From Labilithrix sp. (GTDB lineage: Bacteria > Myxococcota_A > Polyangia > Polyangiales > Polyangiaceae), in contig JAHBWE010000035.1 of NCBI GenBank assembly GCA_019637155.1, forward strand, positions 1-53,541: a stretch of 53,541 nucleotides of DNA. Direction: 5' to 3'. Position numbers and translations under genes: made by a program. Numbering within the stretch: position 1 is the stretch's first letter; the number at the start of each line of letters is the position of its first letter. Under the pieces are notes generated by a model. That model was given only the letters and a program-made list of their open reading frames with translations. It ran no database searches and was not told the origin of the DNA. This document shows, in pieces, positions 24,307 to 32,456 of this stretch.

Positions 24307-27054
24307 CTACGGCTGCGGGCGGGGTGCAGGTCCCTGCGTCGAAGGAAGGCTTGCCAGCTTCTCCGCGGCGCGCTTGGCCGTGCGAGATCCGGTCGTTTTG
24401 GGCCAGGTGTCGACGATCTTCTGGTACGTCGTGCGGGCCGATGCGAGGTCGCCTTTTCCTTCTTGGGACTGAGCGAGGTACAGGCGGGCGCGCTGAATGA
24501 CGAGCAGCGACTCGAAGGTGTTGCAGGTGGTCACGACGCGCGTGAGGGGAGGGATGGCCTCGTCCCAGCGGCCGGCGAGGGCGTAGGCCTTGCCGAGGGC
24601 GAAGTCGGCGCCGAGGCCCGCGCTCGTGGAGCCGGCCTCCGGGAGCTCCGCGAGCGCCTCGAGCGCCTCCTCGCGCGTCTCGGCGAACGCGCCGGTGACG
24701 CTCAGCCACGTGGTCCACGGCGCGCGCGCGGAGTGGCCTTCGACGACGCGCCGGTCTTCGGCCGCGAGCCACTCGGCGCGCTTGGCGTCGAGCTCCGTCT
24801 TCGTCATCTCGCCCGCACGATAGAGAGGCTCGAAGAAATCGATGCTCGGGTCCGGCGCGAACGGGAACGACGGCCACGCCGCCATGCGATCGAGGTAGTC
24901 GCGCGCGACCTTGGCCGCCTCCTTCGACTTCTCCGTCTCGCGGAGGACGTTGATGCGAAGGCGCGCCGGGCCGGCGTGATCGATCGAGTCCGCGTCGAAC
25001 GGCAGCGTCGCCTCGTAGTCGCGCGCGAGCTCCTCCGTCTTCGCGAAGTCGCCGTCGAGCACGGCGAGGAAGGCGCGGTCCCAGAGCTCGTGCCGCTTCT
25101 GATCGGCGGCCGGGAGCAGCGCCCAGCGGCGCGAGAGCGTCTCGAGGACGGAGGGGCGCGGCGCGTTGTCGGCGAGGAGCGCGCGCGCGAGCATCGCCGC
25201 GGGCTTCGGCGACTTCGGCTCGAGCGTCGCCCAGCGCGCCGCCTCCTCGCGGGCGCGGCTGCACTCGCCGGCGCCGAACAGCAGATCGACGCGCGTCTCG
25301 ACGCAGATCGACGCGAACGGAGACGTCTTGAGGCAGCGCTCCGTCGCCGCGAGGCCGTCGCCGACGTTGCCGAGGCTCTTCTCCGTGCGCGCGAGCGCGG
25401 CGAGCGCGGGAGCGTAGGAGCTGTCGAGCTTCAGCGCCGCCTCGAACTTGCTCTTCGCGCTCTCGTGCTCGCCTCGCTGCTGCAGCGCGCGACCGAGCCA
25501 ATACTGGAACGCCGGGTCGCGCGGGAACTGGAAGACCGCGGACGTGAGGCGCGTCTCCCACTCCTCGAGATCGGGGAGGCGGCCCTCGGGATGAAGGAAG
25601 GGGTGGCTCGCCTCGAGGAGCTTGTTGTCGCGCTCGAGGAGGAGCTGCCGGTGCGCGAACGCGAGCTGGAACGCGGCCTGCGCCCCCGCGCGGTCGTTCA
25701 CCGACGCTCGCTGGAGCGCGAGCTCGAGGTGCGCGGCGGCGAAGTCGGGATCGAGCTCGATCGCCTTCTCGAGCGTCGCGCGCGCCTTCGTCGCGTCGCC
25801 GTCGTGCCAGGCGCGCATCGCGTCCTTGTACGCCGCCTCCGCTTGCGGGTTGTCGGTCAGCGGTCGCGGCGTGACGGTGGGCATCGCCTGGACGCGCGTC
25901 GTCTGCACGGGGTCCTTCGGGCGCGTCGCGAGGAACACCGTCGCTCCGAGCGCGCCGAGGAGCATGAGCGGGATCGCGAGCTGCTTCGCGCCGCGCTTCG
26001 CCGGCGCCGCGGGGGGCTGTTCGGTGCGTTGCGTGTCGCCCGACGCGGGGTGGACCGACACGGTCGTGGGCACCTTCGTCGTCGCGGCGTACTGCGCCTC
26101 GTCGTCGTGCGATTTCGACGGCGCGACGCGGACGCGATCGTTGCCGGTGTTGAGCGTCGCGAACGGCTCGAGCGCGTCGGCCACGTCCGCCATCGACGCG
26201 AAGCGGGTGGTGGGATCCTTCGCCAGCGCGCGATGGATCGTCTCCTCGACGAGCGCGGGCACCTCCTTCACCCGCGATTTGATCGGGGGCGCCGGCTCGG
26301 TCACGATGTTGGCGACGATGCTGAGCACGTCGCCGCTCTCGTTCCAGGGCCGGGCCCCGGTGACGAGCTCGTAGGCCATCACCCCCCACGCGAACTGATC
26401 GCAGCGCGCGTCGACCTCGCCGCCCTTGATCATCTCGGGCGCCATGTAGACGGGCGTGCCGCTGATCGAGCCGCCGCCGGTGACGGTGTCGACCTTGTGC
26501 TGCTCCTCCGGCGTCCTGCTCGCCGTGCGCCGCGCGATGCCGAAGTCGAGGACCTTCACGCCGCCGTCCTCGCGCACCATCACGTTCTCGGGCTTGATGT
26601 CGCGATGGATGATGCCGCTCCGATGCGCGGCCTCGAGCGCGCGCGCGACGTCGACGAGGAACCGAACGCGTCGCGCGAGGGACAGCTCGTCGTTGCCGAC
26701 CAGCTGCCGCAGCGACGACCCGACGACGTACTCCATCGCGAGCCAGAGGCGGCCGTCCGACTCGCCGACGTCGTAGATGGCGACGACGTTGGGGTGGCTC
26801 AGCGACGCGACCGCGCGCGCCTCGCGCAGCCACCGCGCGGAGAGCTGCGCCTGCTCCTCCGGGCCGCGGTCGGAGTCTCGCTTCAGCGGGCCCTTCGTGC
26901 GCGCGGCGTCGGGCGAGACGACGATGATCTTCAGGGCGACGGTGCGCTCGAGCCGAGGATCGAAGGCGCGGTAGACCTGCCCCATCCCTCCTTGCCCCAC
27001 GAATCCTTTGATTTCGTAGGGCCCGACGCTGTCGCCCGGCTTGAGCAAAGCCAA
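24307..27054 (-). CDS. Membrane Ser/Thr protein kinase with TPR-rich C-terminal region
   Basis: The 915-residue protein has an N-terminal Hanks kinase: glycine loop GQGGMG (20-25), Lys42, HRD 150-152 in the canonical HRDIKPEN form, DFG at 170-172, and APEM. A Ser/Thr/Pro linker leads to one transmembrane helix near 359-378. From about residue 400 there is a long series of TPR-like helical pairs (NPQAEAAYKDAMRAWHDGDA, FAAAHLELALQR, SSYAPALAALARTEKSLGNV). TPRs beyond the membrane suggest an extracytoplasmic protein-interaction sensor, inference from architecture. The start is TTG, coding MALLKPGDSVGPYEI. It is divergent from rpsU, with 104 bases between starts. Confidence 0.93.
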   Translation of the reverse strand: MALLKPGDSVGPYEIKGFVGQGGMGQVYRAFDPRLERTVALKIIVVSPDAARTKGPLKRDSDRGPEEQAQLSARWLREARAVASLSHPNVVAIYDVGESDGRLWLAMEYVVGSSLRQLVGNDELSLARRVRFLVDVARALEAAHRSGIIHRDIKPENVMVREDGGVKVLDFGIARRTASRTPEEQHKVDTVTGGGSISGTPVYMAPEMIKGGEVDARCDQFAWGVMAYELVTGARPWNESGDVLSIVANIVTEPAPPIKSRVKEVPALVEETIHRALAKDPTTRFASMADVADALEPFATLNTGNDRVRVAPSKSHDDEAQYAATTKVPTTVSVHPASGDTQRTEQPPAAPAKRGAKQLAIPLMLLGALGATVFLATRPKDPVQTTRVQAMPTVTPRPLTDNPQAEAAYKDAMRAWHDGDATKARATLEKAIELDPDFAAAHLELALQRASVNDRAGAQAAFQLAFAHRQLLLERDNKLLEASHPFLHPEGRLPDLEEWETRLTSAVFQFPRDPAFQYWLGRALQQRGEHESAKSKFEAALKLDSSYAPALAALARTEKSLGNVGDGLAATERCLKTSPFASICVETRVDLLFGAGECSRAREEAARWATLEPKSPKPAAMLARALLADNAPRPSVLETLSRRWALLPAADQKRHELWDRAFLAVLDGDFAKTEELARDYEATLPFDADSIDHAGPARLRINVLRETEKSKEAAKVARDYLDRMAAWPSFPFAPDPSIDFFEPLYRAGEMTKTELDAKRAEWLAAEDRRVVEGHSARAPWTTWLSVTGAFAETREEALEALAELPEAGSTSAGLGADFALGKAYALAGRWDEAIPPLTRVVTTCNTFESLLVIQRARLYLAQSQEGKGDLASARTTYQKIVDTWPKTTGSRTAKRAAEKLASLPSTQGPAPRPQP

Positions 27055-27158
27055 GACAGAGTACCGGACCCCACGGGCCTATTCCCACCTGCAAAATCGC
27101 TGGCATGGCGCGGACGAGCCGTGCTATCCACCTCGGCTCTTTCCCGGAGATTCATCGA

Positions 27159-27392
27159 ATGCCGAGTGATGCCGTTCAGTGCAAGCCGCTCGAGGTCGTC
27201 GTCAGCGACCGCGGAATCGAGCGCGCCATCAAGATGCTCAAGCGCAAGCTCGCCTCCGAGGGCGTCCTTCGCGAGCTCAAGATGCGCCGCCACTACATGA
27301 AGCCGAGCGTCAAGCGCCGGAAGAAGCAGGCCGAAGCCGCCCGCCGCCGCCGCAAGCGCGCGAAGCTCGACGCCGCGCCCCCGAAGAGCTGA
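27159..27392 (+). CDS. rpsU: 30S ribosomal protein bS21
   Basis: The 77-residue protein matches bS21: it begins with a short leader, then KPLEVVVSDRGIERAIKMLK. MRRHYMKPSVKRRKKQ follows, with an Arg/Lys-rich helical C-terminus. The ATG at 27159 is preceded by GGAG nine bases upstream; an open frame further upstream (to 27105) lacks bS21 homology. bS21 sits on the small subunit near the anti-Shine-Dalgarno region and affects initiation. It is divergent from a kinase gene and followed by a strong hairpin. Confidence 0.95.
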   Translation: MPSDAVQCKPLEVVVSDRGIERAIKMLKRKLASEGVLRELKMRRHYMKPSVKRRKKQAEAARRRRKRAKLDAAPPKS

Positions 27393-27404
27393 GGGCTTGC
27401 TGGT

Positions 27405-27427
27405 TCGAGAGGGCTCTGCCCTCTCGA
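27405..27427 (+). terminator. Perfect 10-bp hairpin after rpsU
   Basis: TCGAGAGGGC and GCCCTCTCGA flank a TCT loop, a perfect stem 12 bases after the rpsU stop in the convergent gap with the FTR-like gene. There is no U-run on either strand, so it may act as a transcript 3' end or bidirectional attenuator rather than a classic intrinsic terminator. The gap downstream to 27568 is GC-rich and shows no gene. Confidence 0.55.
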
Positions 27428-27568
27428 GCTCTCCCGCCGGGGCCTCTCCGCGCGCGCGGGGCGCGCTCCGCCGCCCCGGGCCCCGAGAGGGTTGCCCGAG
27501 CGGCATGACAACGTCAGGCGAGCGACCCATGCGGTCGTCTCGCCTTTCGTGTTTTGTCGCGCCACGAG

Positions 27569-27895
27569 CTACGGCTTCTTGAGGCGTTCGGCGGCGACGA
27601 AGTCCGGCGCGGCGAAGAGGGCGCAGTCGCAGTAGCCCTGCCGCGCGATGTCGGCGTGATGGGGCTTGCACGGGCAGACCATGTCGGAGCCCTTCGTCTT
27701 CGAGTCCTCGACGTCGGCGCAGGGGCAATACATACGACCGTGCGCGACGAGGTTGTCCGTGAGCCCCTGGACGACGTTCTCAACCACCTCGCCCTCCGGA
27801 TAAAGCTCATACGTCCCCTTCGCGACATACGTCGCCACAAACTTCCGCACCCGCCTCAGCGCCAGCTCCCGCGCATCCGAGTCACCCACGCCCAC
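27569..27895 (-). CDS. Ferredoxin-thioredoxin reductase catalytic chain-like protein
   Basis: The 108-residue product carries the FTR beta-chain cysteine signature: CPC at 57-59, CPC at 74-76 and a C-x-C (CDC) at 89-91, followed by ALF. The spacing (14 and 12 residues between pairs) fits the bacterial/archaeal FTR-like group better than the chloroplast form. These proteins carry a 4Fe-4S cluster next to a redox-active disulfide and pass electrons to thioredoxins or related partners. No FTR variable chain, ferredoxin or thioredoxin reductase gene is adjacent, although a thioredoxin-like gene lies 0.8 kb upstream. The start is GTG at 27895. Family is confident, partner unknown. Confidence 0.88.
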   Translation of the reverse strand: MGVGDSDARELALRRVRKFVATYVAKGTYELYPEGEVVENVVQGLTDNLVAHGRMYCPCADVEDSKTKGSDMVCPCKPHHADIARQGYCDCALFAAPDFVAAERLKKP

Positions 27896-27900
27896 AGTCT

Positions 27901-28084
27901 AGCCCGGCCCCCAGAAGCGGCCGCTCCAGCGGTTGCGAAGCAACCCGAGCGCTCCGCGCGAGTGCCGTGTCAGCGTGTCAGGGGTGGGGTCGGGCCCAAC
28001 CGAGCCCGGGGCCCCAGAAGCGGCCGCTCAGCGGTTGCGAAGCAACCCGAGCGCGCAGCGCGAGGGCCGTGTCTGGGGTGGGGG
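27901..28084. repeat. Imperfect direct duplication, about 85 bp, with internal hairpin
   Basis: Two copies (about 27901-27990 and 28003-28084) share CCCCAGAAGCGGCCGCTC, AGCGGTTGCGAAGCAACC and a GCCGTGTC-GGGGTGGGG end. Each contains the perfect hairpin GGTTGCGAAGCAACC (27931-27945 and 28033-28047). They lie between two minus-strand genes, upstream of the FTR-like gene. No coding potential is seen. Confidence 0.75.
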
Positions 28085-28085
28085 T

Positions 28086-28106
28086 GTCGGGGGCAAAGCC
28101 CCCGAC
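28086..28106 (-). terminator. Strong GC hairpin downstream of the winged-helix gene
   Basis: GTCGGGGGC and GCCCCCGAC pair perfectly (9 bp) around an AAA loop, 14 bases past the stop of the gene at 28121. No T-run follows, so termination is inferred from position and stem strength only. Confidence 0.5.
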
Positions 28107-28120
28107 GTTGAGAGAGCCCC

Positions 28121-28510
28121 TCAGGACGCCATCGCGAGGCGGCGTTTCGGTTTCGCCGCGGCGCTGAGGCGCTTGCGCGAGGGCGGGGCCTTCTTCTCCG
28201 CGCGCGGCGGCTCCGGGCCGAGGAGCGCGACGATGCTCGCGATCTTCCGGTGGTGCACCGGGCCGTGCTCGAGCGGCGACTTCTCTTCGATCGCGTAGCG
28301 GTTGCGGCGGCCGATGCGTGCACGACGCACGTATCCCGCGGCGACGAGGTCCGCGACGATCTGGTGCGCGCCGCGCTCGCTGATGCCGACCGACTCCGCG
28401 ATCTCCCAGATGCGTGAGTCCGGATCCTTCGCGATGCAGAGAAGGACGTGAGCGTGAGGGGTGAGCAGCGACCACGGATGGCCCGCTTCAGGCTTGGGGT
28501 AACGTCGCAT
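28121..28510 (-). CDS. Winged helix-turn-helix transcriptional regulator
   Basis: The 129-residue protein contains a MarR/ArsR-like winged helix: HAHVLLCIAKDPDSRIWEIA, then ESVGISERGAHQIVADLVAA as the helix-turn-helix, and GYVRRARIGRRNRYAIEE as the wing. A Lys/Arg-rich tail (about 100-129) could add nonspecific DNA contact. No effector domain is present. GAGG lies about ten bases before the ATG. The upstream gap is AT-rich and contains a perfect ATGAATTCAT palindrome at 28583-28592 that could be an operator for it and the divergent thioredoxin-like gene. Target genes unknown. Confidence 0.85.
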   Translation of the reverse strand: MRRYPKPEAGHPWSLLTPHAHVLLCIAKDPDSRIWEIAESVGISERGAHQIVADLVAAGYVRRARIGRRNRYAIEEKSPLEHGPVHHRKIASIVALLGPEPPRAEKKAPPSRKRLSAAAKPKRRLAMAS

Positions 28511-28663
28511 TTTCCAACGACCTCGTTTCCGCGACGCATTATGCTTCGCGACAGCCTCCTTGTAAACAGTCGAAATGAGTCAATGAATTCATCGTGATGC
28601 AAAACACTACGGCACGCTGGCGCGGGAAAAGGCTGATGACGTGTGTGCTAGGGTCGCGACGCG

Positions 28664-29194
28664 ATGGCCCTCGCGCTCTCCGAACCCTGTCCCGAGTTCG
28701 CCCTTCCGGGCACCGACGATCGAACGCACGACCTCGGATCGTTCGGCGCGCACGACCTCCTCGTCGTCGCCGTGTCGTGCAACCACTGCCCGTACGTCGT
28801 CGCGTACGAGGAGCGGATGATCGCGCTCGCGAAGGAGTACGGCGCGAAGAACGTCGGCTGGCTCGCGGTGAACGCCAACGACGCCACGCGCTACCCGGAC
28901 GACGGCATGCAGCCGATGAAGATCCGCGCGCGCGAGCGCGGCTTCCCGTTCCCCTACGTCCGCGACGACTCGCAGGCGTTCGTCCGCGCCCTCGGCGCCC
29001 GCTTCACGCCCGAGATGTTCGTCTTCGATCGCGAGCGCAAGCTCCGCTACCACGGCCGCATCGACGACAACCACCGCGACCCGAGCCAGGTCACGAGCCA
29101 GGACCTCCGGAACGCCCTCGACGCCCTCCTCGCCGGCAACGATCCCCCCGCCCCCGAGACCACCGCCTTCGGCTGCTCCGTGAAGTGGAAGTGA
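28664..29194 (+). CDS. Thioredoxin-like / AhpC-TSA family protein
   Basis: The 176-residue protein has a thioredoxin fold of the peroxiredoxin-like type. VVAVSCNHCPYVVAYEERM contains a CxxC (Cys39-Asn-His-Cys42) after the second strand, and a cis-Pro region appears at FTPEMFVFDRERKLRYHGRI. This group, with SCNHCP followed by YV, is widespread and annotated as thioredoxin family; a reductase or peroxide-related role is likely. It lies in the cytoplasm (no signal peptide). Its 3' end is followed by a small tandem repeat of GAAGTGGAAGT units (about 29180-29214) that includes the last codons. DeoC follows in the same direction after 58 bases. Confidence 0.87.
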   Translation: MALALSEPCPEFALPGTDDRTHDLGSFGAHDLLVVAVSCNHCPYVVAYEERMIALAKEYGAKNVGWLAVNANDATRYPDDGMQPMKIRARERGFPFPYVRDDSQAFVRALGARFTPEMFVFDRERKLRYHGRIDDNHRDPSQVTSQDLRNALDALLAGNDPPAPETTAFGCSVKWK

Positions 29195-29252
29195 AGTGGA
29201 AGCGAAGTGGAAGTAGCGTCCGCCCCGGACAAGCTCTGATAGCCTCGGCTCC

Positions 29253-30227
29253 GTGAGCGGCGAGAACGGGAACGGGACGATCAACGGCAACGGCAAGTCG
29301 ATGTTCCGCGCGGGCGGGCAGGCGAAGGGCGGGCGCTTCGCGCTGTTCGAGCCGCCGCCGGTCGACGCGGTCGCGGTCGAGGAGCGCGCGGCGCAGCTCG
29401 CGAAGCGATCGATCAAGAAAGCGGCGAAGGTCGCCGGCCTCAAGCTCGCGGTCTCGATGATCGACCTCACCACGCTCGAGGGCAAAGACACCGCGGGCAA
29501 GGTGAAGCAGATGTGCCAGAAGGCGCTCCGCCCGCTCGACAGCGACGGGACGGTCGGGCCCGTCGCGGCCGTCTGCGTGTATCCGAACTTCGTCGCCGTC
29601 GCGAAGGAAGCGCTCGCGGGCTCGCCGGTGAAGGTCGCGAGCGTCGCGACCGCGTTCCCGAGCGGACAGTCGCCGCTGCCGATCAAGCTCGAGGACGTGC
29701 GGCGCGCGGTGGACTTCGGCGCCGACGAGATCGACATGGTCATCGATCGCGGCGCGATGCTCGTCGGCGACTACGGGAAGGTCTTCGACGAGATCGCGGC
29801 GACGAAGGAGGCGTGCGGCGCCGCGCGCCTGAAGGTGATCCTCGAGACCGGCGAGCTCGGCTCGTACGACGTCGTCCGCAAGGCGAGCGAGCTCGGCATC
29901 GCGGCGGGCGGCGACTTCATCAAGACGTCCACCGGCAAGGTGCAGCCCGCGGCGACGATGCCGGTGACGCTCATCATGCTCGAGACGATCCGCGACCACT
30001 TCTACGCGACCGGTCGCAAGGTCGGCATGAAGCCGGCCGGCGGCGTGCGCACGGCGAAGAACGCGCTCCAGTACCTCGTCATGGTGAAGGAGACGCTCGG
30101 CGACGCGTGGCTGAACAACGAGCTCTTTCGGTTCGGCGCGAGCGCGCTCCTCAACGACCTGTTGATGCAGCTCGAGAAGGAGCGCACGGGCAACTACCAG
30201 GCGGGCGACGACTTCTCGAAGGATTGA
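29253..30227 (+). CDS. deoC: Deoxyribose-phosphate aldolase
   Basis: The 324-residue DeoC is longer than the classic 220-260 because of about 65 extra N-terminal residues, Gly/Asn-rich at the start. The TIM-barrel core has VCVYPNFV near 108, DEIDMVIDRGAMLVGDY at 158-174, the Schiff-base lysine region GGDFIKTSTGK (Lys224), and the second lysine VGMKPAGGV (Lys260). It cleaves 2-deoxyribose-5-phosphate into glyceraldehyde-3-phosphate and acetaldehyde in nucleoside catabolism. The start is GTG. Downstream are a proline-rich membrane protein and two aldehyde dehydrogenase-type genes, a layout consistent with acetaldehyde oxidation. Confidence 0.94.
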   Translation: MSGENGNGTINGNGKSMFRAGGQAKGGRFALFEPPPVDAVAVEERAAQLAKRSIKKAAKVAGLKLAVSMIDLTTLEGKDTAGKVKQMCQKALRPLDSDGTVGPVAAVCVYPNFVAVAKEALAGSPVKVASVATAFPSGQSPLPIKLEDVRRAVDFGADEIDMVIDRGAMLVGDYGKVFDEIAATKEACGAARLKVILETGELGSYDVVRKASELGIAAGGDFIKTSTGKVQPAATMPVTLIMLETIRDHFYATGRKVGMKPAGGVRTAKNALQYLVMVKETLGDAWLNNELFRFGASALLNDLLMQLEKERTGNYQAGDDFSKD

Positions 30228-30277
30228 GCGAGCTTTCCTCGCCCCACCAGGCGTGATTCCATGGTGGTCACGGCCGG

Positions 30278-30934
30278 ATGAAGCTGCAAAAACCACCGAG
30301 CCCGCCCGTGCCGCCGAGCCCGGAGCCGACGTCGGGCCGCGCGCGCAAGGACGTGAACTACGTCCCGCTGAAGCCGCCGCCCGCGCTGCCGTCGGCGCAC
30401 ACGCCGCCCGCCGACGAGTACGACCTCGTCGAGGACCTCGCGACGCCGATCAAAGCCGCCTCGCCGATCGCCGACCCGACGACGGGCCCGTCGCCGCCCT
30501 CCGTTCGCGACCTGATCCCGCCGGTGCGCCCGGAGGCTCCGACCGCGCACTGGGAGCCGAACGACAACGGACCGTTCCAGACCGGGCCGATGCAGCCGCT
30601 CCCGCCGCCGTCGAGCCGCAACCCGGCGTTCGGTCCGCCCTCGCAGCAGCCGATGCACGCCGCGTCGTCGGGGCGGCTCCAGCACGTCGCGCCGTCGGGG
30701 CAAGGGCCGATCTCGGGCCCGATCACGGGGCCGCACATCCCCGTCATGCAGCGACCGCCGTCCGGGAGCACGGGCCCGTTCCCGACGGTGGGGCAGAGCG
30801 CGGTCCCGCCGTCGCAGGTGGCGCCGCCGGACGACGGCGTACCGCTCGGCTACGTCGTCGCGTCCGCGTTCTTCCTCGCGATCGCGCTCGTGGGGTTCGG
30901 TCTCTACCTCGCGTTCGAGGTGATCTCCCTATAG
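30278..30934 (+). CDS. Proline-rich tail-anchored membrane protein
   Basis: The 218-residue protein is mostly low-complexity Pro/Ser/Gly, with short repeats such as TGPMQPLPPPSS and SGQGPISGPITGP. A single transmembrane helix lies at the extreme C-terminus (about 192-213). The N-terminus is therefore presumably cytoplasmic. No family recognised. It lies between deoC (50 bases upstream) and the aldehyde dehydrogenase gene (10 bases downstream), so it is cotranscribed with them, though its composition suggests a scaffold or membrane tether rather than an enzyme. Confidence 0.75.
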   Translation: MKLQKPPSPPVPPSPEPTSGRARKDVNYVPLKPPPALPSAHTPPADEYDLVEDLATPIKAASPIADPTTGPSPPSVRDLIPPVRPEAPTAHWEPNDNGPFQTGPMQPLPPPSSRNPAFGPPSQQPMHAASSGRLQHVAPSGQGPISGPITGPHIPVMQRPPSGSTGPFPTVGQSAVPPSQVAPPDDGVPLGYVVASAFFLAIALVGFGLYLAFEVISL

Positions 30935-30944
30935 GATCGCGGCC

Positions 30945-32456
30945 ATGTCGCAATCGTTGACGACGAAGGGATCGAGCTCGGAGATCGAGAAGAAGAGCGA
31001 GCACGCGCTCGACTTCGGCAAGGCGTGGGACTACGCGCCCGCGCCGGAGGCGAACGATCACGTCAAGATCGACCCGAAGTACGGCCTCTTCATCGGCGGC
31101 CGCTGGGTGTCGCCGCGGAGCGGGAAGTACTTCCCGACGATCAGCCCCAGCACCGAGCAGGTGCTCGCCGAGGTCGCGGAGGCGAACGCGGCCGACGTCG
31201 ACGACGCGGTGAAGGCCGCGCGCGAGGCCTACGACAAGTACTGGTCGAAGATGCGCCCCGCCGATCGCGCGAAGTACGTCTTCCGCATCGGCCGCGCGAT
31301 CCAGGAGAAGGCCCGCGAGCTCGCGATCGTCGAGTCGATGGACGGCGGCAAGCCGATCAAGGAGTCGCGCGACTTCGACGTCCCGATGGCGTCGGCGCAC
31401 TTCTTCTATCACGGCGGCTGGGCCGACAAGCTCGACTACGCCTTCCAGGGCCGCAAGACGCGTCCGCTCGGCGTCGCGGGGCAGATCATCCCGTGGAACT
31501 TCCCGCTCCTCATGGCGGCGTGGAAGCTCGCGCCCGCGCTCGCGTGCGGCAACACCGTCGTCCTCAAGCCGGCCGAGACGACGCCGCTCACCGCGCTCCT
31601 CCTCGCGCAGATCATCGAAGAGGCGGAGCTCCCGCCCGGCGTCGTCAACATCGTCACCGGCGCGGGCGAGACCGGCGCCGCGATCGTCAACCACCCCGAC
31701 GTGAACAAGATCGCGTTCACCGGATCGACCGACGTCGGCAAGCGCATCCAGCGCGCGATCGCGGGCTCGACGAAGCGCCTCACGCTCGAGCTCGGCGGCA
31801 AGGCGGCGAACATCGTGTTCGGAGACGCGCCGCTCGATCAGGCGGTCGACGGCATCGTCAACGGCATCTACTTCAACCAGGGCCACGTCTGCTGCGCCGG
31901 CTCGCGCCTCCTCGTCGAGGAGAGCGTGCACGACGTCATCGTGCGGAAGCTCCGCGATCGCATGCAGAGTCTCCGCATCGGCGATCCGCTCGACAAGAAC
32001 ACCGACGTCGGCGCGATCAACTCGAAGATGCAGCTCGAGCGGATCAAGGAGCTCGTCGCCTCGGGCGAAGAAGAGGGCGCCGAGCGCTTCAGCGTGAGCC
32101 AGAAGCTCCCGGAGAAGGGCTTCTGGTTCGCGCCCACGTTCTTCACGAACGCGAGCCAGTCGTGCCGCATCGCGCGGGAGGAGATCTTCGGTCCCGTCCT
32201 CACGGTGATGACGTTCCGCACGCCGGACGAGGCGGTCGAGAAGGCGAACAACACGATGTATGGGCTCTCGGCCGGCATCTGGACCGACAAGGGCGCGAAG
32301 ATCTTCAAGCTCGCGACGCAGCTCAAGGCGGGCGTCATCTGGGGCAACACGTTCAACAAGTTCGATCCGAGCTCTCCGTTCGGCGGCTACAAGGAGAGCG
32401 GCTTCGGTCGCGAAGGCGGGCGCCAGGGCCTCGCCGCGTACCTGGAGGTGGAGTGA
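30945..32456 (+). CDS. NAD(P)-dependent aldehyde dehydrogenase
   Basis: This full-length 503-residue ALDH has GQIIPWNFPLLMAAWKLAPA (NAD-binding, about 180-199), the FTGSTDVGKRI turn, the catalytic Glu282 in LELGGK, and the nucleophile Cys316 in NQGHVCCAG. A C-terminal FGGYKESGFGREGG motif closes it. It oxidises an aldehyde to a carboxylate in the cytoplasm. Its position after deoC suggests acetaldehyde from deoxyribose cleavage is the substrate, an inference from context. The stop overlaps the next start (TGATG). Confidence 0.93.
   Translation: MSQSLTTKGSSSEIEKKSEHALDFGKAWDYAPAPEANDHVKIDPKYGLFIGGRWVSPRSGKYFPTISPSTEQVLAEVAEANAADVDDAVKAAREAYDKYWSKMRPADRAKYVFRIGRAIQEKARELAIVESMDGGKPIKESRDFDVPMASAHFFYHGGWADKLDYAFQGRKTRPLGVAGQIIPWNFPLLMAAWKLAPALACGNTVVLKPAETTPLTALLLAQIIEEAELPPGVVNIVTGAGETGAAIVNHPDVNKIAFTGSTDVGKRIQRAIAGSTKRLTLELGGKAANIVFGDAPLDQAVDGIVNGIYFNQGHVCCAGSRLLVEESVHDVIVRKLRDRMQSLRIGDPLDKNTDVGAINSKMQLERIKELVASGEEEGAERFSVSQKLPEKGFWFAPTFFTNASQSCRIAREEIFGPVLTVMTFRTPDEAVEKANNTMYGLSAGIWTDKGAKIFKLATQLKAGVIWGNTFNKFDPSSPFGGYKESGFGREGGRQGLAAYLEVE

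Noticed and set aside
24214..27300. A frame of about 1,000 codons opposite the TPR kinase
   Set aside because: Arg/Glu/Val-rich shadow; the minus strand has all the kinase motifs.
29180..29214. GAAGTGGAAGT triplication as a functional element
   Set aside because: A short slippage-type tandem repeat at a gene end with no structure or neighbours suggesting function.
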